From Nitrosopumilales archaeon (GTDB lineage: Archaea > Thermoproteota > Nitrososphaeria > Nitrososphaerales > Nitrososphaeraceae): a stretch of DNA of 5,108 bases. Every line of letters starts with the position of its first letter. The first letter of the stretch is position 1. The position numbers were made by a program, and so were the translations under genes. This document shows, piece after piece, positions 1 through 5,029 of the stretch. The stretch lies in assembly GCA_009665115.1 (NCBI GenBank), contig WJXE01000148.1, forward strand, positions 1-5,108. Reading direction: 5' to 3'. A model generated the notes under the pieces. It was not told the origin of the DNA. It saw nothing but the letters and a program-made list of their open reading frames with translations, and searched no databases.

Positions 1-177
1 TATCTATCCATTCCACGGCTTTCATGATAGTATTCTTTCTCGATGCTACCGGATTATTGATATACGTCAATTACTGTGTGAGATCCGATGATCTTACGGA
101 TGTACGGTTAACAATTTGACACTGAATTAGAAAAGAATATGTTTAAGTTCAGGTATAGAGCGGGTATGAAGAATCCC

Positions 178-210
178 AAAAAAGGGATTCGAACCGAGGC
201 TTCAAATCCC
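178..210 (-). terminator. Hairpin plus U-tract, terminator-like, minus strand
   Basis: Read on the minus strand, GGGATTTGAA (210-201), a 7-nt loop GCCTCGG, and TTCGAATCCC (193-184) form a 10-bp stem with a single G-U wobble, followed at once by TTTTTT (183-178). On the plus strand that wobble position would be a C-A mismatch, so the fold favours a minus-strand transcript. A third segment, GGGATTC (177-171 on the minus strand), can pair instead with GAATCCC of the stem, giving two mutually exclusive hairpins. The loop/stem contains GGTTCGAATCC, identical to a tRNA B-box, but no cloverleaf can be built around it. Archaeal termination mainly needs the U-tract, so the role is inferred. Confidence 0.4.
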
Positions 211-267
211 ACTGGCCCCATGTCAATCTTGTCGCTTTATTAGGCCCCATTATAATAATACATATGA

Positions 268-438
268 AGAATCGCGACAGATAATGTCACTGCTAACGCA
301 ACAGTCGAATTAAGGAATGAAGAGGATATTTCCTCGAATCCGTATCTCATGTTTAAATATTCAACTAGGGCCGAAGATGAACTGAACGATATAATCATGA
401 TGGTAGCTAGTCTCAAAACAGTTAAAAGTCAAAAATAA
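268..438 (+). pseudogene. Possible tyrosine-integrase N-terminal remnant
   Basis: An open frame of 56 codons runs from just after a TGA (265-267) to TAA (436-438). It has no ATG, GTG or TTG before an internal ATG at 349. The translation has a coding-like look, with acidic and hydrophilic residues and the segment NPYLMFKYSTRAE. From memory, thaumarchaeal XerA-like integrases often start their SAM-like core-binding domain with a similar Asn-Pro-Tyr/Phe, hydrophobic, Phe-x-Tyr-Ala/Ser-x-Arg-(S/A)-E pattern. The usual continuation (a Thr-Arg-x-x-Tyr-x-x-Arg-Leu helix) is absent and no catalytic R-H-R-Y region follows, so at most this is a broken fragment. An alternative is a short unrelated protein of 29 aa starting at 349, or chance. 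Confidence is low because the match rests on about 13 residues. Confidence 0.25.
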
Positions 439-511
439 GGTTCCTCTCCAGCAGTATTCCATAAACAGTCCTACACATCGACTTTCATTGTCTTTTTTTG
501 TTGTTGTAATA

Positions 512-554
512 TCATATCATTTGGATCGGGTAGAAATGATATGAGGACTTTTTT
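512..554 (+). terminator. 11-bp perfect inverted repeat followed by T6
   Basis: TCATATCATTT (512-522) and AAATGATATGA (534-544) are perfect reverse complements around an 11-nt spacer. The plus strand then reads GGAC and six T (549-554). By rough count an 11-bp arm with a short loop is expected well under once in 5 kb, although the AT-rich arms raise that somewhat. It could be a plus-strand terminator for a transcript from the left, or a dyad operator for a dimeric regulator. A second T-run (492-498) lies just upstream. The nearest downstream ORF is on the other strand, so no target gene is evident. Confidence 0.4.
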
Positions 555-601
555 AAATTGAGAAAAGAATATCAACAAACGGCTACGATCTTCTTATGGT
601 C

Positions 602-823
602 CTAAAAAGTTTGAAGGACTAACTGACTGATGTGGCCAATATGAGGCATTGGATTTATAAGTCCACATTCAATAAGGTGCAAAAGCTGTTCGTTGTAAAG
701 TTTGACGGGGAATTGACCCATCTTAATTTGTAGCTCACGTTGAAATAATTGACCGAGGGAATTTATCATATGCAGAACCATATACTCCAGGAATAGACAC
801 AGTTGAATACTTTGTTGCTGCAT
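602..823 (-). CDS. Doubtful small hypothetical protein
   Basis: A 73-codon ATG-to-TAG frame whose C-terminal half (KMGQFPVKLYNEQLLHLIECG followed by LIN) reads like a helix followed by the 'x-x-L-x-x-x-GLI' turn common in small archaeal winged-helix proteins. I cannot identify a family and a canonical wing is not clear. No Shine-Dalgarno or convincing TATA box lies ahead of the start, and only 34 bp separate it from the start of the divergent micro-ORF at 858. It could be a genuine small protein, the end of a degraded regulator, or a spurious frame. The opposite strand also has a 30-codon ATG frame (641-733). Confidence 0.28.
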   Translation of the reverse strand: MQQQSIQLCLFLEYMVLHMINSLGQLFQRELQIKMGQFPVKLYNEQLLHLIECGLINPMPHIGHISQLVLQTF

Positions 824-857
824 GAGTAATGCATGTAATTACTTGATGTGGATTTGA

Positions 858-989
858 ATGTTCATATGCGGGATTCGAACTGCTCGTAGCGTGGCGGATA
901 CAGAGCAGATAACAAAGGCCGAATTGACCGAGAAAGAGATTCTAACTTTGAAACAATTCGTTAGCTTGTTGAAGTTGATTAGCAAATAA
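858..989 (+). CDS. Micro-ORF 1, hypothetical, overlaps next ORF
   Basis: A 43-codon frame with ATG at 858, directly after an in-frame TGA. A GTG at 891 is an alternative start giving 32 aa (V/M-ADTEQITKAELTEKEI...). The part after 891 is highly coding-like: an acidic, Glu/Lys-rich amphipathic segment (ELTEKEILTLKQFVSLLKL) predicted to be mostly helical, with no Cys. The part between 858 and 890 is less convincing and includes a GGGATTCGAAC motif shared with position 184, so GTG 891 may be the real start. The stop TAA overlaps the ATG of micro-ORF 2 (TAATG, 987-991), an arrangement typical of translational coupling. The function is unknown. An alternative is that the two micro-ORFs are fragments of one former gene. 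Confidence 0.42.
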   Translation: MFICGIRTARSVADTEQITKAELTEKEILTLKQFVSLLKLISK

Positions 990-1120
990 TGAAATTGACA
1001 GCAAAAGTTAAGGACTGGATTAGACAAACCATTCTAGATGGTAGGGAATGGAATTACAACAGAACAGCCGATATGCTTGCAGCCGAGTTAGAAAAATTGG
1101 TAGGCGAAAAAGAGAAATGA
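989..1120 (+). CDS. Micro-ORF 2, hypothetical 43-aa protein
   Basis: ATG (989-991) to TGA (1118-1120), 43 aa, too short for usual gene callers. The product begins MKLTAKVKDWIRQTILDG and continues with a second helix around ADMLAAELEKLVGEKE. Two charged amphipathic helices separated by a short Gly/Asn-containing turn suggest a small, soluble, mostly helical protein. There is no signal peptide, TM segment or Cys. Its start overlaps the stop of micro-ORF 1, and its stop overlaps the ATG of the secreted-protein gene (ATGA at 1117-1120), so the three probably share one mRNA. It might be a small DNA-binding, adaptor or regulatory protein, but no family is recognised. The coherent amphipathic pattern and both overlaps make it more likely real than chance. 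Confidence 0.6.
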   Translation: MKLTAKVKDWIRQTILDGREWNYNRTADMLAAELEKLVGEKEK

Positions 1121-1911
1121 AAATTTATTTTTCGATTGCACTAATGACAGGTTTGTTTCTATTTTCGATTATCTCTGGTAACGCACTAGCTTCCACGTCG
1201 TCTGTAGTAGCACAGGCAAATGGAAAAGGGCTTAAATCTACTGATACGACACAATCACAATCACAACAATCTACGGCCATGCCTAGCACTTCGCCAGGTG
1301 TAGAATCTGGACAGAGTTCCAGTGGAACGATAGGAACGCCTAACACTGTATTAGCACCACCTACCCATCAGCAACAACTACCTAACAATTCGCCTCCTAC
1401 AACCACCTCAACACCCACAGTTCCTTTACAGTGTAGTTCAGTTCTAATTGTCACATTGTCCCAGTGTCTTGGTACTAGTTCTTCGGGTTCCACTACTAGT
1501 GGATCTGGTCATTCTTCTAGCAGTAATTATATCAAATCGACGACAGGATATCTAGTCTCTTGTAATCAAACGTCTAGCACCATAACCAAATTAGGGAAAG
1601 CAGGTGGGGGAGGAATGAAGGTTGCTTTGGCTAGCACCAGCAATCTAGTCCTACAGGGGGGTGAATATCTATGTGATTTAATTATACCAGGATCGACGAC
1701 AACAACTAATGATAACGCAACCAAGACAGCGGCAAAAGACTTTGCAATTGGCTATAAATTTGGCAAACAAGACGCAACTGTTGGGACCAACGATCCTCCA
1801 GGAAGTTGTGGTTCTGAACGGGGTGTAACTAACGCAACTGCTTGTTATTATGGATATAATCAAGCGTTTAACCAATTCTGCAAACTTGGGAAGTTTGGGT
1901 GTAATTCATGA
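1117..1911 (+). CDS. Secreted Ser/Thr-rich, Cys-containing surface protein
   Basis: I place the start at ATG 1117 rather than at the upstream ATG 1048. From 1117 the 264-aa product opens with a textbook signal peptide (MKIYFSIALMTGLFLFSII, then GNALA), with likely cleavage after Ala25. The longer version would bury it behind a 23-residue basic leader that instead overlaps micro-ORF 2. Residues 26-105 are a low-complexity Ser/Thr/Gln/Pro linker. The remainder carries eight Cys (106, 117, 149, 186, 231, 243, 255, 262), an even number suited to disulfides outside the cell, and several N-glycosylation sequons (NQT, two NAT). The C-terminal 60 residues show a Tyr/Gly pattern (FAIGYKFGKQDA ... CYYGYNQAFN) resembling the YxxG-type repeats seen in other thaumarchaeal exported proteins. 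There is no C-terminal TM anchor. The family and function are unknown; an extracellular or S-layer-associated role is inferred. Confidence 0.85.
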   Translation: MKIYFSIALMTGLFLFSIISGNALASTSSVVAQANGKGLKSTDTTQSQSQQSTAMPSTSPGVESGQSSSGTIGTPNTVLAPPTHQQQLPNNSPPTTTSTPTVPLQCSSVLIVTLSQCLGTSSSGSTTSGSGHSSSSNYIKSTTGYLVSCNQTSSTITKLGKAGGGGMKVALASTSNLVLQGGEYLCDLIIPGSTTTTNDNATKTAAKDFAIGYKFGKQDATVGTNDPPGSCGSERGVTNATACYYGYNQAFNQFCKLGKFGCNS

Positions 1912-2162
1912 TAACAACTGCAGATATACACGCGTTCACACCTTTTTTATGAATGCCAGCGCTTTAGTTGGTTAGATTTGAAAGCAAGCAGCTATGATAT
2001 TGACGACGAAAGATATCGATTGTAGAGCCTCGTCTCTAGTACTAGGTCTATCAGTGTTGTGAAGGAAGCACAAAAATAAGACTCATTAGCTTCAACCAAA
2101 ACTAAGATATATAAAAGACGTATAATTTGGTCATTCGGTTTTCGGAGATTGAGACCTGATAT
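1912..2162. other. Intergenic region before the regulator
   Basis: 251 bp without an ORF. A T6 run (1943-1948) lies 32 nt past the stop of the secreted protein and could serve as its archaeal U-tract terminator. A perfect 10-bp palindrome CTAGTACTAG (2036-2045) lies about 70 bp upstream of the TATA box, and a small TAGAG/CTCTA hairpin (2023-2038) overlaps it. The palindrome could bind a dimeric regulator, possibly the product of the next gene, but a single 10-bp palindrome is weak evidence. Confidence 0.35.
2108..2117 (+). promoter_or_regulatory. TATA box for the winged-helix regulator
   Basis: TATATAAAAG is a close match to the archaeal TATA consensus bound by TBP, preceded by an A-rich segment that could act as BRE. 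Transcription would begin about 25 nt downstream, near 2138-2142, leaving a 5' leader of roughly 20-25 nt before ATG 2163. It is the clearest promoter in the window. A GGAG at 2144-2147 lies rather far from the ATG to act as a ribosome site. Confidence 0.6.
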
Positions 2163-2441
2163 ATGAGACAAGAAAAAAGGCATAAACTTCAACTATTTTA
2201 TGAAATACTTTGTGCTATTGAAGATGATATAGATCATAACAAAGTTGCAAGACCAACTCATATTCAGCATAATTGCAGATTATCCTATGACAAAATGATG
2301 AATCACATTATTGAGTTAGAACACAAATACATGATATATCGTGCTAATTCTACTGGATTAATATCATTAACTAGTAAAGGCAAGAAATTCGTAAAACAAT
2401 ATAATGAATTGTTAAATCTAATTGAAAGTGCGGGTTTGTAA
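2163..2441 (+). CDS. Winged-helix transcriptional regulator (ArnR1-like)
   Basis: A 92-aa single-domain DNA-binding protein. Visible layout: basic N-terminus and helix 1 (about residues 5-25, LQLFYEILCAIEDDI), helix 2 (about 29-40, ARPTHIQHNCRLS), a Ser-Tyr start of the recognition helix (about 41-60, SYDKMMNHIIELEHKYMIY), a beta-wing ending in the family hallmark Thr-x-Lys-Gly (ISLTSKGKKFV, about 67-77), and a C-terminal helix (KQYNELLNLIESAG) that usually mediates dimerisation. The length and motif order match the small ArnR1-like/'winged helix' regulators that are greatly expanded in Thaumarchaeota. The helix-2 segment is somewhat unusual in containing several His and a Cys. It has its own TATA box. 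It lies between two exported-protein genes on the same strand, so regulation of one of them or of itself is plausible but unproven. Confidence 0.85.
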   Translation: MRQEKRHKLQLFYEILCAIEDDIDHNKVARPTHIQHNCRLSYDKMMNHIIELEHKYMIYRANSTGLISLTSKGKKFVKQYNELLNLIESAGL

Positions 2442-2538
2442 ATCTAGTTATTAGTTATACAATTTTGTTGGAACTGAGACTGACAATATGATAGCGGCAA
2501 TAAAAGAAAAATGGTAATCATAATCTATTTATGAATTG

Positions 2539-2564
2539 CTCCCTTTAAGAGTCCCATAAGGGAG
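2539..2564 (+). repeat. 7-bp inverted repeat (hairpin)
   Basis: CTCCCTT (2539-2545) and AAGGGAG (2558-2564) pair perfectly around a 12-nt loop, about 100 nt after the regulator's stop and 90 nt before the deacetylase start. No T-run follows, so it is not a standard terminator. It could be an operator half-site pair or an mRNA structure; chance cannot be excluded. Confidence 0.3.
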
Positions 2565-2573
2565 TGATCGATA

Positions 2574-2608
2574 AAGACTACCAGAGGATCATATTATTTG
2601 ATAGTCTT
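2574..2608 (+). repeat. Second inverted repeat upstream of deacetylase
   Basis: AAGACTA (2574-2580) pairs with TAGTCTT (2602-2608), and ATCA/TGAT inside the loop can extend or compete with the stem. It lies immediately upstream of the putative TATA box, where an archaeal activator or repressor site would be expected. With 7-bp arms this is suggestive only. Confidence 0.25.
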
Positions 2609-2621
2609 CTGTCCGTAATCA

Positions 2622-2630
2622 TTATTAAAT
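2622..2630 (+). promoter_or_regulatory. Possible TATA box of the deacetylase gene
   Basis: TTATTAAAT lies about 24-32 nt upstream of the TTG start at 2654. In archaea this spacing would put the transcription start at or next to the initiation codon, implying a leaderless mRNA. That would explain why no ribosome-binding site is seen. The match to the consensus is moderate. Confidence 0.4.
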
Positions 2631-2653
2631 CCGTTGTCATTACGTAAGCCATC

Positions 2654-3817
2654 TTGTCAAATGCAAATGCAAAGATTTTGTTTGGCGTTGTCGTTACTTT
2701 TACGATTGTAATGATGTTAGTCATCGGTAGCTCTTTTCCAAATGTGGCCCTGAGCTCTTCACATCATAAAAACAAATCATCTTCACATATATCATCTAGT
2801 ACCGGTGGTGCCGCAACAAGTACTAGCAACAGTGGTGTGTCAAATTTAAATGGATTCAATAATCAATCTTCTTCTAGTCCTCTTTATTCCGCCCCGTCAC
2901 CACCGGGCTTTTCTTCAGGATTTAATAATAGCGGTGGTCTGGCTAGTAACAATAAGCTTGTCATGATAGGCTTTGATGACTCGTACAAGAGCCAAATCCT
3001 ATACGCCAAGCCAATACTAGATAAATATGGTTTTAAGGCTTCTTTCTTTGAAGTTTGTACTTGGATAGGAAAAACAAAAGATAGACAGACTTGGCAAGAC
3101 GTAGCAGCATTACAACATGATGGAATGGATATAGAATCACATACTATGACTCATGCTCATCTCCCTACGCTATTGTCCTCACCAAGCCAACTGACTTATG
3201 AAATAGGGGGATCAAAACAATGTCTTGCTAATCACGGCGTTAATGCAACAATCTTTGGATATCCGCTAAACTTGGGATCTGACATACCATCAATAGTTAA
3301 TGTGGTGGCTAAATATTATAATCTAGCAAGATCTGGTAGTGCACCATTGATGTTTTTAAACTGTAACGGCTTCGGAAAACAACCGCAGACTGATTGCAGT
3401 ACATATTCAGCCAATGGTAAGCTCACCTATGCAAATCGATATGATATTAAAAGTGATAGCTTTAGACATGTAGATAGCAATCACAATTATAGTCCTTCTC
3501 AGGAGTTTCCTCAATTCGTTCAACGTATGAATAGTCAAATTCCATACAACACAAACGGAAAGATAAACGCAATTCCTATAGTTACATATCACAATCTTAC
3601 AAACAGCATGCAAGATTATAACATGATGGCTTCCACCATAACTGTGGATTTATTTGCACAGGAAATGAAATATCTACATGATAATGGATTTAGGGTATTA
3701 TTATTAAATCAACTTGGATATGATCCAAACAATAACGTTTTTGATATAAAGAATGTTCCATTGTCTACTTATGGAACTACAACTAACGCTACTACTCTGG
3801 TAAGAGCTCCATCCTAG
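2654..3817 (+). CDS. Secreted polysaccharide deacetylase (NodB/CE4-like)
   Basis: 387 aa, probably a metal-dependent deacetylase acting on N-acetylated sugars of surface or extracellular polysaccharide. TTG 2654 is the only start that leaves a complete export signal: a short Asn/Lys-containing head, a hydrophobic core (about 9-26) and a small-residue region near 31-36. A stop lies three codons upstream. Residues 35-100 are a Ser/Asn/Gly linker. The NodB domain begins at about 101 with VMIGFDDS (motif 1, Asp108 probable base, Asp109 metal ligand), then SHTMTH (motif 2, His163 and His167 metal ligands) and IFGYP (motif 3, lacking the usual Arg). A TYHN segment (His313) and FAQEMKYLHDNGFRVLLL (334-351) near the C-terminus match the strand-helix units that precede motif 1 in PgaB-type enzymes. 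The metal triad is intact, so activity is likely; the substrate is unknown. The C-terminal tail is Thr-rich. Confidence 0.92.
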   Translation: MSNANAKILFGVVVTFTIVMMLVIGSSFPNVALSSSHHKNKSSSHISSSTGGAATSTSNSGVSNLNGFNNQSSSSPLYSAPSPPGFSSGFNNSGGLASNNKLVMIGFDDSYKSQILYAKPILDKYGFKASFFEVCTWIGKTKDRQTWQDVAALQHDGMDIESHTMTHAHLPTLLSSPSQLTYEIGGSKQCLANHGVNATIFGYPLNLGSDIPSIVNVVAKYYNLARSGSAPLMFLNCNGFGKQPQTDCSTYSANGKLTYANRYDIKSDSFRHVDSNHNYSPSQEFPQFVQRMNSQIPYNTNGKINAIPIVTYHNLTNSMQDYNMMASTITVDLFAQEMKYLHDNGFRVLLLNQLGYDPNNNVFDIKNVPLSTYGTTTNATTLVRAPS

Positions 3818-3956
3818 TCTAAATTCAGTATTAAATAAAATTCTAGAATGGCATTACGACATGTCTGAGACCCAAGCAAAATTTAGAGATGTATATGGGA
3901 GCAGATTCTATTTAGGAATGGAAAGGGGTCTGCCGAAAACAGGAAGGTTGTTTTAA
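3804..3956 (+). pseudogene. Coding-like short frame, possible gene remnant
   Basis: An open frame from after TAA (3801-3803) to TAA (3954-3956). The first ATG is at 3861 and would give only 31 aa (MSETQAKFRDVYGSRF...). The codons ahead of it also look coding (SLNSVLNKILEWHYD) and overlap the last codons of the deacetylase in another frame. No start codon exists in that leading part. This suggests either a 31-aa micro-protein or the tail of a decayed gene. There is no recognised family. The rest of the 192-bp convergent gap holds only the TTCTAGAA repeats. Confidence 0.25.
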
Positions 3957-3989
3957 ATCATTATTCCAACCCTGAATCATTTCTAGAAT
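3840..3989. repeat. Duplicated TTCTAGAAT palindrome pair
   Basis: The perfect 10-bp palindrome ATTCTAGAAT (3840-3849) and a second TTCTAGAAT (3981-3989) sit at either end of the convergent gap, 140 bp apart. They bracket the 31-codon ORF at 3861-3956. They may be paired regulator sites or simply AT-rich coincidences. Confidence 0.3.
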
Positions 3990-4009
3990 TAATTAGCCAG
4001 TCGTTTTTA

Positions 4010-4867
4010 CTACTTTGGTGCCTTGTTCAATTGTCTTCTGAAAAGCGCACCTGCGACAGGATTGATAGCATAGGGCAGAGTATGCTTAAACCACACTCCT
4101 GCTCTTACATAAAAAGGAACTATTATTTCAAGACGCGAGGAATTAGCTGCAGCAAGAATTGCTTTTGATACAGTTCTTGCTTCGAGCATAAAACCAGTAT
4201 AATTTGGCTTATGATTCTCAAAAGATTGATTGTTGAAGAAATTTGTTTTCACGCCAATAGGGCTTACTACTGTTATGCGTACACCAGTTCCATATAGCTC
4301 GTGATACAGGGACTCAGAGAATCCTAACATTGCATATTTTGAAGCACAATATCCAGCCATTCCAGCAACTCCGAAACTTGCGGCTAATGATGCCACATTT
4401 ACAATATGTCCTGAATGTCTTGAGAGCATAGAATGCAAGAATACCTTGGTACCATAGACCATTCCAAAATAATTTGTCCTCATGACTGCCTCTATTTGTT
4501 CAATACTCTGGTTTTCCACTTTACCAAATTCTCCAAAACCTGCATTATTTATCAATAAATCAATATACCCAAATCTTTCGAGTATTTGTGTTCCCATTCT
4601 TAGAACATCTTCCTTTTTTGATATATCACAAGTATCTGTTACAATGTCTGCTCCTTTGGATTCCGTGACAACTTGTAATGTTTTCTTTAGTTCGAGTAAT
4701 TTTGATTCTGAACGAGCTATAAGTATTATTGGACCCGCGCCTTTATTTACAAAATCAAGAGCAGCCTGCCTTCCAATTCCCGATGAAGCTCCGGTTATTA
4801 CTACAATCTTTCCTTCAAACTTTCTCTTCTTTCTGTGGCCTTCGTCCTCTTTCCCCTTCCCTCTCAA
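4010..4867 (-). CDS. Short-chain dehydrogenase/reductase (classical SDR)
   Basis: 285 aa, cytosolic NAD(P)(H)-dependent oxidoreductase with a Rossmann fold. Visible motifs: the glycine-rich cofactor loop TGASSGIG (25-32), ARSESKL (51-57, Arg52 at the end of strand 2 suggesting NADP(H) preference), CD (80-81, adenine contact), NNAG (107-110), Asn132, and the catalytic Ser160, Tyr173 (YCASK) and Lys177. SPIGVKT (202-208) replaces the usual PG-x-V-x-T. The length is slightly above the 250-aa norm because of a 16-residue, highly charged N-terminus and a hydrophobic C-terminal extension (VRAGVWFKHTLPYAINP) that may contact the membrane or form a substrate lid, as in DltE/DHRS-type members. Translation must begin at TTG 4867, because an in-frame TGA immediately precedes it and the next ATG lies well inside the fold. 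The substrate cannot be predicted. It is convergent to the deacetylase, so probably not co-transcribed with it. Confidence 0.95.
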   Translation of the reverse strand: MRGKGKEDEGHRKKRKFEGKIVVITGASSGIGRQAALDFVNKGAGPIILIARSESKLLELKKTLQVVTESKGADIVTDTCDISKKEDVLRMGTQILERFGYIDLLINNAGFGEFGKVENQSIEQIEAVMRTNYFGMVYGTKVFLHSMLSRHSGHIVNVASLAASFGVAGMAGYCASKYAMLGFSESLYHELYGTGVRITVVSPIGVKTNFFNNQSFENHKPNYTGFMLEARTVSKAILAAANSSRLEIIVPFYVRAGVWFKHTLPYAINPVAGALFRRQLNKAPK

Positions 4868-4966
4868 TCAATCTCGGATATTATTATTGCAGAACCAGCA
4901 AATCATTGTTTGCAAAACGAGATCGTCAAAAAAGAGGTAAACAATCGATACACCTTTGTTAACAGC

Positions 4967-4975
4967 TAATTATAT
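4967..4975 (-). promoter_or_regulatory. Possible TATA box of the SDR gene
   Basis: On the minus strand ATATAATTA lies about 100 nt ahead of the TTG start, predicting a leader of roughly 75 nt. An 8-bp inverted repeat (GAGGTAAA at 4934-4941, TTTACCTC at 4982-4989) flanks it with a 40-nt spacer and could hold a regulator site. The same AT-rich patch could equally serve a plus-strand gene to the right. Confidence 0.28.
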
Positions 4976-5029
4976 CCGTCTTTTACCTCATTTGAATACA
5001 GCTGCAGCAGTTTGTGGATTTTTGGGTCA

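Larger units (their letters stand above)
1..601. other. Region without a confident gene
   Basis: No frame here has both a plausible start and gene-like length. A plus-strand frame open from the window edge (3-119, ending TGA) encodes a hydrophobic stretch (MIVFFLDATGLLIYVNYC) and could be the 3' end of a gene lying to the left, but it matches nothing I recognise. The rest contains a minus-strand hairpin with a T-tract, an integrase-like fragment and a long inverted repeat, which are listed separately. The 12-mer AGAAAAGAATAT occurs twice (129-140 and 561-572) and TATGAAGAATC twice (165-175 and 263-273). Repeats of this length are near chance expectation in about 5 kb. The stretch reads like decayed accessory DNA. 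Confidence 0.5.

Noticed and set aside
174..249. Minus-strand tRNA gene (GGGGCC start, A-box-like AAAGCGACAAG, GGTTCGAATCC B-box, correct spacing)
   Set aside because: The acceptor ends do not pair, the T-stem fails after two base pairs, and no anticodon stem can be formed. The B-box lies in a stronger hairpin instead.
839..1027. Minus-strand 62-aa ORF
   Set aside because: It lies opposite the two overlapping micro-ORFs, which have better composition and coupled stop/start junctions; probably an antisense shadow.
1048..1116. Upstream ATG extending the secreted protein by 23 residues
   Set aside because: It would bury the signal peptide behind a basic leader and overlap micro-ORF 2 extensively. 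ATG 1117 gives a classic signal peptide and an ATGA junction.
1249..1268. Short tandem ACAATC/CACAAT repeats as a possible repeat element or CRISPR-like array
   Set aside because: Simple codon repetition encoding the Ser/Gln linker of the secreted protein; there are no spacers.
2661..2711. ATG 2661 in another frame as the deacetylase start
   Set aside because: That frame ends after 16 codons. Only the TTG 2654 frame continues into the signal peptide and catalytic domain.
3407..3613. Minus-strand 68-aa ORF
   Set aside because: Entirely antisense to the NodB domain of the deacetylase.
4482..4962. Plus-strand ORFs of 152 and 77 aa
   Set aside because: Antisense to the SDR gene, whose cofactor and catalytic motifs prove the minus-strand frame.
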